A DNA stretch of 42,123 nt from Propionibacteriaceae bacterium (GTDB lineage: Bacteria; Actinomycetota; Actinomycetes; Propionibacteriales; Propionibacteriaceae). The position numbers were made by a program, and so were the translations under genes. Position 1 is the first letter of the stretch. Each line of letters starts with the position of its first letter. Below the pieces are notes generated by a model, which worked only from the letters and a program-made list of their open reading frames with translations, had not been told where the DNA came from and did not search any database. Shown here one piece after another: positions 17,343 through 25,820 of the stretch. Location: contig JAUNKV010000021.1 in assembly GCA_030532575.1 (NCBI GenBank), positions 1-42,123 of the forward strand, in the 5' to 3' direction.

Positions 17343-17957
17343 ATGTCTTCGTATCCACTGAGGTCAGGGCTCGCGGTGGCGGGCGTCGTGGCGCTGCTGG
17401 CAGCCGGGTGTTCCGGGGCCACGCCGACCCCCAGGGCGGCCGAGGCCAGCCCCAGCACCGCCACGACGGTGGAGATCGAGTCCATCGAGCTGCCCACCGG
17501 CCCGGCAAGCCCCACCTCGACCACACCGGAGCTGGAACCCACGCCGGAGCCCGCCCCGGAAACCACCTGGGAGGCGACCCCGGAGCCCACCCCGGACAGC
17601 GACGAGGAGGACGAGGACGACGACATCACCCGGTTCTCGAGCCGCAAGTGCGACGGCGATGTCACCGTCGACCGGACCGGGATCGTCAACCTCAGGGGGA
17701 CGTGCGGCACCATCACCGTCGAGGCCAAGAGCGTGATCCTCACCTTCGAGAAGGCCGACAAGGTGGTGGTGTTCGCCAACTCCACCAACGTCAGCGGCGA
17801 GGAGGTCTCCCAGGTTGAGCTGCACGGCGACTCCAACATCGTGAACTTCGATTCGGTGGGCGACGTGCGCATCGACGGCAATTCCAACACCGTGACCCTC
17901 ACCCGACGCAGCGGGTCGCTGGAGAACAACGGCTCGGCGAACCTCATCCATGAATGA
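17343..17957 (+). CDS. DUF3060-type lipoprotein (ECF operon)
   Basis: This encodes 204 residues from ATG 17343, with GGGAGG at 17329-17334. The signal peptide ends in lipobox LAAGC (Cys23), so the protein should be lipid-anchored on the outer face of the membrane. A Pro/Thr/Glu-rich tether (about 25-90, ending in an acidic run SDEEDEDDD) leads to a C-terminal domain with short Asn-containing repeats: SVILTFEKADKVVVF, SNIVNFDSVGDVRI, NSNTVTLTRRSG. This is the pattern of DUF3060, probably a beta-solenoid. It is a distant paralogue of the three lipoproteins at 25943-28399. Co-operon position with an ECF sigma factor suggests envelope-stress expression. The molecular role is unknown. Confidence 0.8.
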   Translation: MSSYPLRSGLAVAGVVALLAAGCSGATPTPRAAEASPSTATTVEIESIELPTGPASPTSTTPELEPTPEPAPETTWEATPEPTPDSDEEDEDDDITRFSSRKCDGDVTVDRTGIVNLRGTCGTITVEAKSVILTFEKADKVVVFANSTNVSGEEVSQVELHGDSNIVNFDSVGDVRIDGNSNTVTLTRRSGSLENNGSANLIHE

Positions 17958-17959
17958 AG

Positions 17960-18001
17960 GGTGGTCCTGAACCATCGATTCTCCGACGGTTCAGGACCAC
18001 C
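17960..18001. terminator. Strong bidirectional terminator hairpin
   Basis: GGTGGTCCTGAACC (17960-17973) and GGTTCAGGACCACC (17988-18001) form a perfect 14-bp stem with a 14-base loop. It lies between the convergent ends of the lipoprotein gene (stop at 17957) and chvE (stop at 18012). No T tract follows, as is common in actinobacteria. Confidence 0.85.
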
Positions 18002-18011
18002 AGGGGAGGGC

Positions 18012-19100
18012 TCAACTCTCGATGAGCTTCATCCGCTCCTCGTCGTTGACGAAGACCTCCTTCAGGTTCTCGCTCGTCACGACGATCGGGTCGAGCTCGA
18101 AGATCGGCACATCCTTCGCGCCGTTGTTCAGCATCTGGGTCTCGCCCGTCAGCTGCCCGCCCTTCTGCAGGGTCTGGATCATCTCGATGGTCCTGGCCAC
18201 CATCGCATCGGTCGGCTTCGCGGTGGTGGAGTACTGCTTGCCATCACGCACCAGCAGCACCGACTCGTTCTCCGCATCCAGCCCCGTGGTCACCGGAACC
18301 TCCTGCCCGGCCTGGGCCGACGAGGTCAGCACCGCCCGCGCGATCCCGTCATTCGGGCACAGCACACCGTCGATCCTCTTGTCCGCGTAGAACCCCGACA
18401 GCAGCGAATCCATCCGGGCCTGCGCCTTCGCGGTGTCCCACTCGGGGATCGCGGCCTGGGTGAAATCAGTCTGCCCCGAGACCACGGTGATGGTGCCGTC
18501 ATCGATCTTCGGCTGCAGCACCGTCATCGCGCCGTTGAAGAAATTCGGGGCGTTCGGGTCCGCCGGGCCCCCACCGAACAGCTCCACGTTGTACGGCCCG
18601 GCGCCCTTCTGCTTCTCCAGCCCCTCCAGCAACGACTGCGCCTGCAGCTCACCGGTGCGCACCGAGGAGTACTGGATCACCGCATCCACGCCTGTGGTGT
18701 TGTCGATGGTGCGGTCGTAGCCGATCACCGTGATGTCCTCCGCCTTGGCCCGCTCCACCACCGAACCCAGCTGGGTGGAGTCGATGGGGCCGACGACGAT
18801 GACCTTCGCACCCTGCTGGATCATCGTCTCGATCTGCTGTTGCTGCTGCGGCACCTTGTTGTCGGCCGACTGGATCAGCGGCTTGAACCCGGCCGCGGTC
18901 AGCTGCTGCTGGAACTCGACCTCGGCCTCCTTCCAGTTCTGGCTGCCCAGCCACGGCAGCGCAACCCCGATGGTGGCGTCGGCGGCGAACCCGGAGGCAG
19001 CTTCCGACGAGGTGGACTCGGCGCTGCGCCCGCCACCGCAGGCGGTCAGGCCGAGGGTGGCCACCAGTGCGGCGGCCAGGATTTTCCCCTTGAACTTCAT
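18012..19100 (-). CDS. chvE: Multiple-monosaccharide ABC transporter substrate-binding lipoprotein
   Basis: This encodes 362 residues from ATG 19100, preceded by GAAAGGAAACC; the frame is open upstream but there it overlaps the permease gene. A lipoprotein signal peptide ends LGLTACGGG (Cys near 21). The mature part is a periplasmic-binding type I protein: TIGVALPWLGSQNWKE, VPQQQQQIETMIQQGAKVIVVGPID, TVIGYDRTI, and RIDGVLCPNDGIARAVL. The closest familiar type is ChvE/xylose-binding proteins that capture aldoses such as galactose, xylose, arabinose and glucose. It is the third gene of the mmsA-mmsB-chvE operon and delivers sugar to the permease. The exact sugar is not readable. Confidence 0.9.
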   Translation of the reverse strand: MKFKGKILAAALVATLGLTACGGGRSAESTSSEAASGFAADATIGVALPWLGSQNWKEAEVEFQQQLTAAGFKPLIQSADNKVPQQQQQIETMIQQGAKVIVVGPIDSTQLGSVVERAKAEDITVIGYDRTIDNTTGVDAVIQYSSVRTGELQAQSLLEGLEKQKGAGPYNVELFGGGPADPNAPNFFNGAMTVLQPKIDDGTITVVSGQTDFTQAAIPEWDTAKAQARMDSLLSGFYADKRIDGVLCPNDGIARAVLTSSAQAGQEVPVTTGLDAENESVLLVRDGKQYSTTAKPTDAMVARTIEMIQTLQKGGQLTGETQMLNNGAKDVPIFELDPIVVTSENLKEVFVNDEERMKLIES

Positions 19101-19123
19101 GGGTGGTTTCCTTTCGGGTTGGT

Positions 19124-20353
19124 TCAGGCCTTGTCCATGGCCTGGGACTTTCGGGGGCTCTTCAGGATGAGCCCCAGGATCGACGGCTTGCCCTGCTGCT
19201 TGTTGCGCACGTCGAAGGCGACGGCGATCAGCAGGACCAGGCCCTTGATGACCTGGGTCTGGTCCGAGCCGACCCCCATCAGCATGAGCCCGGAGTTCAG
19301 CACCGCCATCACCAGGCCACCGATCATGGAGCCGACGACGGTGCCGATCCCGCCGGAGACCGCAGCCCCGCCGATGAACACGGCCGCGATGGCGTCGAGC
19401 TCCCACATCGTGCCGTCGCCCGGCCCCGCCGAGGTGGAGCGCCCGACGAACAGGATTCCGGCGATGGCGGCGAGGAAGGACATGTTGAGCATGACCAGGA
19501 AGTAGGTACGCTGCGTGTTCACCCCGGACAGGGCGGCCGCGGCCTTGTTGCCGCCGACGGCGTAGATGTGGCGGCCGAAGCGGGTGCGCTGCGTGATGAC
19601 GTGGTAGATGATGACCAGCAGCACCAGGATCACCCCGGGGATGGGGAAGGAGGTGCCGGGGCGGCCACTGGCGAACAGCCAGGTGGCGTAGCCGATGACC
19701 AGCGACACCAGCATGATGCGGGTGATCGTCATCCACAGCGGGTACTGCGAGCCGCGGGAGATGATCTTGGCGCGACGTTTGATCTCGACCCAGGTCACCC
19801 AGGCGATGGCGAGCAGACCCAGCAGCAGCGTCGAATTGTTCATTCCCGTGAAGGCCGGACCCCACTCCGGCAGGTACCCGGCCCCGAAGAAGCTGAACTC
19901 CGAGGGCACCGGCACCGAGATGGAACGGGAGAACCAGATCACCAGGCCCCGGAAGATCATCATCCCGGCCAGGGTGGTGATGAACCCGGGAATCCCGATC
20001 CGCGCCACCCAGAAGCCGTGCCAGGCTCCGATGGCCACGCCGAGGACGATCCCGAGCAGCATCCCCGCCCACCACGGCAGCCCGTGGGAGGCGATGCTGA
20101 GCGCCACGCACATGCCGACGAACCCGGCGACGGAGCCGACCGACAGGTCGATCTGCCCGATCACGATCACCATCACCATGCCGATGGCCAGGATCAGCAC
20201 GTAGGCGTTTCCGGAGATGAGGTTCTGGAAGTTGGAGGGGGTCAGCATCCGGCCATCGGAGATGATCTGGAACACGACGACCAGCGCGACCAGGGCCAGC
20301 ATCATCGTGTACTGCTGGAGGTTGCTGCCGAAAAGTTGTCTCAGGGTTTTCAT
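19124..20353 (-). CDS. mmsB: Multiple-monosaccharide ABC transporter permease
   Basis: The product is 409 residues from ATG 20353 (AGGA five bases upstream; a GTG directly before it is an alternative). It has about ten hydrophobic segments and the family hallmark segment VIVIGQIDLSVGSVAGFVG (IDLSVG loop). The EAA-like region RFGRHIYAVGGNKAAAALSGVN and GGAAVSGGIGTVVGSMIGG are also present. Its length and its partner genes match the MmsB/GguB subtype more than the shorter RbsC type. It forms the membrane channel with MmsA as ATPase. It lies between mmsA (15 bp upstream) and chvE. Confidence 0.93.
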   Translation of the reverse strand: MKTLRQLFGSNLQQYTMMLALVALVVVFQIISDGRMLTPSNFQNLISGNAYVLILAIGMVMVIVIGQIDLSVGSVAGFVGMCVALSIASHGLPWWAGMLLGIVLGVAIGAWHGFWVARIGIPGFITTLAGMMIFRGLVIWFSRSISVPVPSEFSFFGAGYLPEWGPAFTGMNNSTLLLGLLAIAWVTWVEIKRRAKIISRGSQYPLWMTITRIMLVSLVIGYATWLFASGRPGTSFPIPGVILVLLVIIYHVITQRTRFGRHIYAVGGNKAAAALSGVNTQRTYFLVMLNMSFLAAIAGILFVGRSTSAGPGDGTMWELDAIAAVFIGGAAVSGGIGTVVGSMIGGLVMAVLNSGLMLMGVGSDQTQVIKGLVLLIAVAFDVRNKQQGKPSILGLILKSPRKSQAMDKA

Positions 20354-20368
20354 CACTTTCCTCGGGGA

Positions 20369-21910
20369 TCAGGCGTGGGTGGAGGTGGTGGTCATGCGGC
20401 GCATGAGGGATTCCTGGTCGGCCTGATCGGCCGCCAGCTCGCCGGTGATCCGGCCTTCGCAGATGGTGTAGATGCGGTCACAGATGCCGAGCAGTTCCGG
20501 CAGTTCCGAACTGATGACCATGACGGCCTTGCCCTCGTCGGCCAGGGCCTGGATCAGCTTGTAGATCTCGTACTTCGCGCCGACGTCGATACCGCGCGTC
20601 GGCTCGTCGAGGATCAACAGCTTCGGGGAGGGGTACAGCCACTTCGACAACACCACCTTCTGCTGGTTGCCGCCGGAGAGGGTGACCACGCCCACATCGA
20701 CGCTGGGGGTCTTGATGCGCAGGTCCTGGCGGTACTGCTCGGCGACGTCGCGCTCCAGCTCCGGCTGGATCAGGCCGCTCCTGACGATGCCCTTCAGGTT
20801 GGCCGAGACGATGGTCTGCTTCACCGAGTCGAGCAGGTTGAGGCCCAGAATCTTGCGGTCCTCGGTGACGTAGGAGATGCCGTCGTCGATGGCCTGGGAG
20901 ACGGTTCTGGGCGCGATGGGGCGGCCCTCCATCATCATGGTGCCGCCGCGCCAGATGCCGTAGGAGCGGCCGAACAGGGAGCGGGCCAGTTCGGTGCGCC
21001 CGGCCCCCATCAGCCCGGCGAAGCCGACGATCTCGCCGCGGCGCACGTGGAAGGTCGATCCCTTGCACACCATCCGGCCGGGCACCTCGGGATGCTCGAC
21101 CTCCCAGTCCATGACCTCGAAGAGGATCTCGCCGATCTGCGGTTCGCGGTGCGGGTAGCGGTTCTCCAGGGAGCGGCCGACCATCGCGCGGATGATCCGG
21201 TTCTCGTCCACCTCGCCTGCGGTCACCTCGTAGGTCTCGACGGTGCGGCCGTCGCGGATGACGGTCACGGCGTCGGAGACCGCGGCGATCTCGTTGAGCT
21301 TGTGGGAGATCATGATCTGGGTGATGCCCTTGCTCTTCAGGCCGCGCATCAGGTCGAGCAGGTTGGCCGAGTCGTCCTCGTTGAGGGCGGAGGTGGGCTC
21401 ATCCAGGATGAGCAACCGGACATCCTTGGACAGGGCCTTGGCGATCTCGACGAGTTGCTGCTGCCCGACGCCCAGGGTCTTGACGGGGGTGTCGGGGTCG
21501 AGCTCGAGGCCGACGCGGGCCAGCAGGTCGATGGTGCGGTGGCGGGCCTCGTCCCAGTCGATGAGCCCGGCGCGGGTGATCTCGGAGCCGAGGAAGATGT
21601 TCTCGGTGATCGACAGCTCGGGGATCAGGGCGAGCTCCTGGTGGATGATGACGATGCCGACGTCCTCGGAGGAGCGGATGCCGTTGAAACGCATCGGCTG
21701 GGAGTCGATCAGGATGTCGCCGTCGTAGGTGCCGTGCGGGTGGACCCCTGACAGGACCTTCATCAGGGTGGACTTCCCGGCCCCGTTCTCACCGCAGATG
21801 GCATGGATCGTGCCCTTGCGGACCTGCATCGTCACGCCGTCGAGTGCCCTCACCCCGGGGAATTCCTTGGTGATGTCGAGCATCTCCAGCAGGACGGGAG
21901 CCTGGTTCAT
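20369..21910 (-). CDS. mmsA: Multiple-monosaccharide ABC transporter double ATPase
   Basis: This encodes 513 residues with two ATP-binding domains in tandem, as in XylG/MmsA/GguA. Domain 1 has Walker A GENGAGKST, a signature region LGVGQQQLVEIAKAL and Walker B LLILDEPTSALN. Domain 2 has the usual degenerate Walker A GLMGAGRTE, signature LSGGNQQKVVLSKWL and Walker B LLILDEPTRGID. The gene leads the importer operon. Its ATG at 21910 is preceded by AAAGGAG. A canonical promoter (21968-21997) and a palindrome-rich region separate it from the divergent ROK regulator, which is its likely repressor. Confidence 0.94.
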   Translation of the reverse strand: MNQAPVLLEMLDITKEFPGVRALDGVTMQVRKGTIHAICGENGAGKSTLMKVLSGVHPHGTYDGDILIDSQPMRFNGIRSSEDVGIVIIHQELALIPELSITENIFLGSEITRAGLIDWDEARHRTIDLLARVGLELDPDTPVKTLGVGQQQLVEIAKALSKDVRLLILDEPTSALNEDDSANLLDLMRGLKSKGITQIMISHKLNEIAAVSDAVTVIRDGRTVETYEVTAGEVDENRIIRAMVGRSLENRYPHREPQIGEILFEVMDWEVEHPEVPGRMVCKGSTFHVRRGEIVGFAGLMGAGRTELARSLFGRSYGIWRGGTMMMEGRPIAPRTVSQAIDDGISYVTEDRKILGLNLLDSVKQTIVSANLKGIVRSGLIQPELERDVAEQYRQDLRIKTPSVDVGVVTLSGGNQQKVVLSKWLYPSPKLLILDEPTRGIDVGAKYEIYKLIQALADEGKAVMVISSELPELLGICDRIYTICEGRITGELAADQADQESLMRRMTTTSTHA

Positions 21911-21967
21911 GCCGCGTCTCCTTTGACTGTCTTCAGGCCCGACGCTGGTGCCGGGCCGTTGACCGGA

Positions 21968-21997
21968 ACCCTAGGGAGGTCCCGCCATTGGCGTCAA
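21968..21997 (-). promoter_or_regulatory. Promoter for mmsA-mmsB-chvE
   Basis: On the minus strand TTGACG (21997-21992) and TAGGGT (21973-21968) are separated by 18 bp. The start would be near 21961, leaving a leader of about 50 nt with AAAGGAG before ATG 21910. The -35 box lies inside the palindromic region, so a bound repressor would block it. Confidence 0.6.
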
Positions 21998-22039
21998 GAC
22001 TTGAATTCAACAGTTATCAAGTTGTGATCGTCGCCAATG
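21986..22039. promoter_or_regulatory. Nested palindromes, probable ROK-regulator operator
   Basis: CATTGGCG (21986-21993) and CGCCAATG (22032-22039) are inverted repeats enclosing an AT-rich stretch. Within it are TCAAG-A-CTTGA (21994-22004), the perfect palindrome TTGAATTCAA (22001-22010) and ATCA/TGAT (22016-22028). The cluster overlaps the -35 box of the importer promoter. The rest of the 243-bp divergent intergenic region shows only the ROK promoter. Confidence 0.6.
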
Positions 22040-22140
22040 AGCGATACGCCCTGACATCAGCCTGCTGGAAGAGTTTGACTGTCCGCATGGCCGACACCTT
22101 GGGTTCTGAGGGCGAAGTCAATCGGGTGCCTGCGCGGTGA

Positions 22141-22146
22141 TAGCCT
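22141..22146 (+). promoter_or_regulatory. -10 box TAGCCT for leaderless ROK gene
   Basis: TAGCCT is followed by seven bases (CGAGGGC) and then ATG 22154. No other ribosome binding site explains this start. Confidence 0.5.
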
Positions 22147-22153
22147 CGAGGGC

Positions 22154-23302
22154 ATGTCTGATGGCGCAGCGCCCGGCTCCCAGGCGTCGCTGCGGGAGGC
22201 GAACAGTCAACGCATCGTCGATGCCGTGAAGCTCTACGGCAGCATCACCCAGGTGGAGCTCGCAGCCGCCACCGGGCTGTCCCCGGCCACCGTCTCCAAC
22301 ATCGTGAAGCAGCTCCTGCTGACCGGGGTCGTCGAAACCTCCGTGACCACCCGCTCGGGGCGTCGCGCCCAGGCGGTCTCCCTGGCGCGCTCCTCCACAC
22401 TGGCAGCCGGGGTCCACATCACACACCGCGCGGCGACGGTGCTCGTCGCCGATGCCACCCACCGGGTCAGCGAGAGCCAGCACCTCCCGCTGCCCGCCGA
22501 CCATCGCCACGACACCACCTTGGACCGGCTCTGCCTGCTCATCCCGGAGCTGGTGGAACGCCTCGGGGCCAGCCCCGGGGAGCTCGGCGCGGTGAGCGTG
22601 GCCCTGCCCGAGGGTATCGGTCACCCGGGGCTGCCCGGCTGGGAGGGTGCCGAGGTGGTGCGCACCCTGGAGCGACGCCTCGCGCAACCGGTGACCACGG
22701 TGCCCGAGGCCGAGGCCATCGCCGTCGCCGAGTACCGTTTCGGCGCGCTGCGCGGGGCCGCGACGGGACTGGTGGTGCGGGCCGGGCACGTCGTGGACGG
22801 TTGCGTGCTCCTGGGGGGCGAACCTCACCGGGGGGCAGGAACCGGCGGGGCGCTCGGGCACCTCAGGGTCGATCCCTCGGGCCGGATCTGCTGGTGCGGG
22901 GCCAGGGGATGCCTGAACACCGTCGTCTCCGCCGAGGCCCTGGGCTGGGACCTGCAGGTCAGTCACGGCCCGATGAGCCCCAAGGCCATTGTCGCTGCTG
23001 CAGGCCGGGGAGACCCCGGGTGCAGGCAGGTGCTGGCCGACGCCGGGGCCGCCATCGGCGCGGTGGTGGCGGACGCGGCCTGCCTGCTCGGGCTGCAGCA
23101 TGTGGTGGTTGCCGGGGAACTCGCGGCGGCGGGCGAGGTGCTGCTGGCCCCGATCCGTGATGCCCTGGCCGCGCGGCCCATCCTGTCCGCCACGCTGGAG
23201 GTCGCAGCCCCGTCCTGCGACGACCCGGAGGCGCGTGGCGCGCTGGCCCTGGCCCACGACCGCCTCGACCCCAGGGGGACGATCCTCGAAGGAGAGAAGT
23301 GA
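22154..23302 (+). CDS. ROK-family transcriptional regulator
   Basis: This encodes 382 residues. An N-terminal winged helix (about 15-75; ITQVELAAATGLSPATVSNIVKQL, quoted in part as AATGLSPATVSNIVKQ) precedes a ROK sugar-kinase-like domain. The zinc-binding ROK signature is present as CWCGARGCLNTVVS, whereas the kinase-type active site is not clear (GALGHLRV replaces GEIGH). It should therefore be a sugar-responsive repressor without kinase activity. It is divergent from the sugar importer and is followed, with stop and start overlapping by one base (TGATG), by an extra sugar-type ATPase gene. Control of both the importer and its own operon is the natural inference. Confidence 0.92.
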   Translation: MSDGAAPGSQASLREANSQRIVDAVKLYGSITQVELAAATGLSPATVSNIVKQLLLTGVVETSVTTRSGRRAQAVSLARSSTLAAGVHITHRAATVLVADATHRVSESQHLPLPADHRHDTTLDRLCLLIPELVERLGASPGELGAVSVALPEGIGHPGLPGWEGAEVVRTLERRLAQPVTTVPEAEAIAVAEYRFGALRGAATGLVVRAGHVVDGCVLLGGEPHRGAGTGGALGHLRVDPSGRICWCGARGCLNTVVSAEALGWDLQVSHGPMSPKAIVAAAGRGDPGCRQVLADAGAAIGAVVADAACLLGLQHVVVAGELAAAGEVLLAPIRDALAARPILSATLEVAAPSCDDPEARGALALAHDRLDPRGTILEGEK

Positions 23303-24045
23303 TGGCCGAGCCGCTGTTGGAGCTCTGCTCCTTGTCGAAATCCTTCGGCGGGGTGGAGGCCCTGCGGGAGGTGGATCTGACGGTCAGGGCCGGGGAGGTG
23401 GTGGCGCTCGTCGGGGACAATGCGGCGGGCAAGTCCACGCTGGCGCGGGTGATCGCCGGTATCCTGCAGCCGGATTCGGGGCGGATGTTCATCGACGGCG
23501 TCCAGGTCACCATCCCGGATGCGCAGGCCGCCTTCGCGCTGGGGATCGCCAGCGTGTTCCAGGAAAACGCGCTGCCGGAGAACCTGGACGTGGTCTCGAA
23601 CGTCTTCCTCGGTCAGGAACTGGCCACGGGTGGGCTGCTCGACGAGGCCCGGATGGAGGCCGAGGCCCGGCGGCACCTGGGCAGGCTTGGCGGTCGCATC
23701 CCGGACCTGCACGTGCCGCTGCACACCCTCACCGCGGGGCAGCGGCAGAGCGTGGCCATCGCCAGGACCCTCGTCGCCGACCCGCGTCTGGTGGTGCTGG
23801 ACGAGCCGACGGCGTCGCTGTCGGTGGGGCAGACCGCTGAGGTGCTGGGCCACATCGAGGACCTGCGGGAGCTCGGGCTGGGGGTGATCTTCATCTCCCA
23901 CAACCTGGCCGATGTGCGCGCCGTCGCCGACCGCATCGAGGTGCTGCGGCACGGCCGCAACAACGGCTCCTTCACCCCGGAGGGCAGCGTGGACGAGGTG
24001 ATCGCTGCGATCACCGGCACCCGGGATCAGCGGATGATGTCGTAG
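23302..24045 (+). CDS. Single-domain sugar ABC transporter ATPase (FrcA-like), no adjacent permease
   Basis: The product is 247 residues from ATG 23302, with GGAGAG at 23291-23296. Walker A is GDNAAGKST, where the family usually has GDNGAGKST. The signature is LTAGQRQSVAIART instead of LSGGQ. Walker B is LVVLDEPTASLS and the H-loop is FISHN. It resembles the single-domain ATPases of fructose/ribose-type importers such as FrcA. No permease or binding protein of its own lies alongside. It may energise the MmsB permease as an alternative ATPase, serve a permease elsewhere, or influence the ROK regulator. Its last 19 bases overlap the end of the convergent exporter gene. Confidence 0.88.
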   Translation: MAEPLLELCSLSKSFGGVEALREVDLTVRAGEVVALVGDNAAGKSTLARVIAGILQPDSGRMFIDGVQVTIPDAQAAFALGIASVFQENALPENLDVVSNVFLGQELATGGLLDEARMEAEARRHLGRLGGRIPDLHVPLHTLTAGQRQSVAIARTLVADPRLVVLDEPTASLSVGQTAEVLGHIEDLRELGLGVIFISHNLADVRAVADRIEVLRHGRNNGSFTPEGSVDEVIAAITGTRDQRMMS

Positions 24046-25814
24046 CGGGCGAGCTTCGCCCTGTCCGCCTTGCTGGTGGAGCCCTGCAGGGCCAGCAGCT
24101 CCGAGTAGATGCCGCCGGAGGCCGCCAGCTCGGCGGGGGTGCCCACCTCGTCGATCCGGCCGTCGCGCAGCGTGACGATCCGATCCACCGAGGAGATGGT
24201 GGACAGCCGGTGGGCGATGATGAGGGTGGTACGTCCCGCCATCAGCTCCTCCAACCCCGCCTGCACGGCGCGCTCGGCCTTCGAGTCCAGCGAGCTCGTC
24301 GCCTCGTCGAGGATCAGGATCGGGGCGTCCTTCAGCAGCGCCCGGGCCACCGAGATGCGCTGCTTCTGACCCCCGGACAGCTTCACCCCGCGCTCCCCGA
24401 TCTCGGTGTCCAGGCCCTTCGGCAGCTTCGCGATGAACTCGGCGGCGTTGGCGCGACGGGCGGCTGTCATCAGCTGCTCGTCGGTGGCGATGGTGCCGTA
24501 GGCCATGTTGTCGCGGATCGTGCCGCTGAACAGCGAGGCGTCCTGGAACACCGTCCCGATCCTGGCCCGCAACTGCTGGGGCGGCACCGAGTTGACCGGA
24601 ATCCCCTCCACCCAGAGCCTGCCGGAGGAGACCGGGTAGAGCCTCATGATGAGGTTGACCAGGGTGGTCTTGCCCCCGCCGGACTCCCCGACGAAGGCCA
24701 CCCGCTCGCCGGGCGCGATGCTGAGGGTGATGCCACGCAGCACCTCGTCGGCGTCCTCACCGTAGGCGAAGTTGACGTCGCGGAACTCGACGGCTGGGGC
24801 GTCGCTGCGCCACGGCACCTCGTCGATCACCAGCTCCCCGAGGGGCTCCTCCGGCTCGTCCATCACCGAGAAGTACTCGCGGCTGCCCGCGATGGCGCGC
24901 TGACTGGTGTCCACCAGCCAGCTCATCGACGCCACGGGCTCCCGAGCCATCGCGACCAGCTGGATCAGCAGCACCATCGAACCGACGGTGAAGACCCCCT
25001 GCGCGGTCTGCACGAAGATGATGACGTAGATGATGAAGAACACGATGTCCAACGACCCCCGCCGGGCGGTGTCCATCAGGTGCCAGAACCTGGACTGCGC
25101 CGCCGTCGTGGCGACGGTGCTGCGGTACAGCGAGCCGAAGCGTTCCAGCTCGTGGCGCTCCGCGAGGAAGGACTTCACCACCCGGACCTGCCCCACCACC
25201 TCGGCGAACCGGCCACCGGCGATGTCGTAGGCCTCGTTCTTCTGGTGCTCCCACACCTGCCAGCGCTTCGAGGTGAGGGTGGTCAGCCACACGAACAGCG
25301 GGTAGATCACCACCAGCAGCAGCGCCAGCCACGGCGAGTGCAGCCCGGTGATGACCAGCACTGAGGTCACGGTCAGCACCAGCGGGAAGAAGGCATTGGC
25401 GAAGGTCTTCAGGAAGTCGGTGACCGCCGTGATGGAGCGGTTCAGCCGGGAGATGATGGTGCCGGTCAGCTCGTCGTCGTAGTAGCTCAGCGGCAGCCGC
25501 AGCAGCTTCTCGTAGTAGCGCTGCGACAGGATCACCCGCAGCCGGGCCGCCGCGAGGTCTCCCCAGTAGCCGGTGACATTGGTCAGCACCGAGTTCGCCA
25601 GGCTCGCCACCAGCACCCACACCGCCAGCCACACCAGCTCCGCCGTCGAGCCCCCGGTGCCCTGCACCATCGCCACCACGACGTCGATGGCGCGGGCGAT
25701 GATGAAGGGCACCAGCAGGGTGGTGCCGGTGATGGCGATGGCCCCCAGCGTGATCCCGGCGAACATGGGCCACAGCTCGCGGGTGGTGAGGAGGATTCGT
25801 CGGATGCTCAGCAC
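24027..25814 (-). CDS. ABC exporter half-transporter (fused permease-ATPase)
   Basis: The product is 595 residues from GTG 25814; the frame is open to 25919 but the upstream part is unlike the family and a -10 box precedes 25814. The N-terminal 320 residues have six membrane helices and the coupling-type segment RYYEKLLRLPLSYYDDELTG. The ATPase domain has Walker A GESGGGKTT, Q-loop VFQDASLF, signature LSGGQKQRISVARALL, Walker B ILILDEATSSLD and H-loop IAHRLSTI. All catalytic elements are intact, so it could function as a homodimer. The substrate is unknown. It converges on the sugar ATPase gene with a 19-bp tail overlap and is divergent from the first DUF3060 lipoprotein. Confidence 0.9.
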   Translation of the reverse strand: MLSIRRILLTTRELWPMFAGITLGAIAITGTTLLVPFIIARAIDVVVAMVQGTGGSTAELVWLAVWVLVASLANSVLTNVTGYWGDLAAARLRVILSQRYYEKLLRLPLSYYDDELTGTIISRLNRSITAVTDFLKTFANAFFPLVLTVTSVLVITGLHSPWLALLLVVIYPLFVWLTTLTSKRWQVWEHQKNEAYDIAGGRFAEVVGQVRVVKSFLAERHELERFGSLYRSTVATTAAQSRFWHLMDTARRGSLDIVFFIIYVIIFVQTAQGVFTVGSMVLLIQLVAMAREPVASMSWLVDTSQRAIAGSREYFSVMDEPEEPLGELVIDEVPWRSDAPAVEFRDVNFAYGEDADEVLRGITLSIAPGERVAFVGESGGGKTTLVNLIMRLYPVSSGRLWVEGIPVNSVPPQQLRARIGTVFQDASLFSGTIRDNMAYGTIATDEQLMTAARRANAAEFIAKLPKGLDTEIGERGVKLSGGQKQRISVARALLKDAPILILDEATSSLDSKAERAVQAGLEELMAGRTTLIIAHRLSTISSVDRIVTLRDGRIDEVGTPAELAASGGIYSELLALQGSTSKADRAKLARYDIIR

Positions 25815-25820
25815 CGTGCC

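Noticed and set aside
17960-18001. Inverted repeat as a recombination or attachment site
   Set aside because: Position between two convergent genes and perfect stem fit a bidirectional terminator; no integrase or duplicated site is present.
18012-20111. A longer chvE frame running back over the permease gene
   Set aside because: The part before ATG 19100 overlaps mmsB, has no family similarity, and the lipoprotein signal peptide with a good ribosome binding site sets the start at 19100.
19103-21751. An 882-codon plus-strand frame opposite mmsB and mmsA
   Set aside because: The importer genes are clearly real; this frame is a Gly/Asp/His/Gln-rich shadow.
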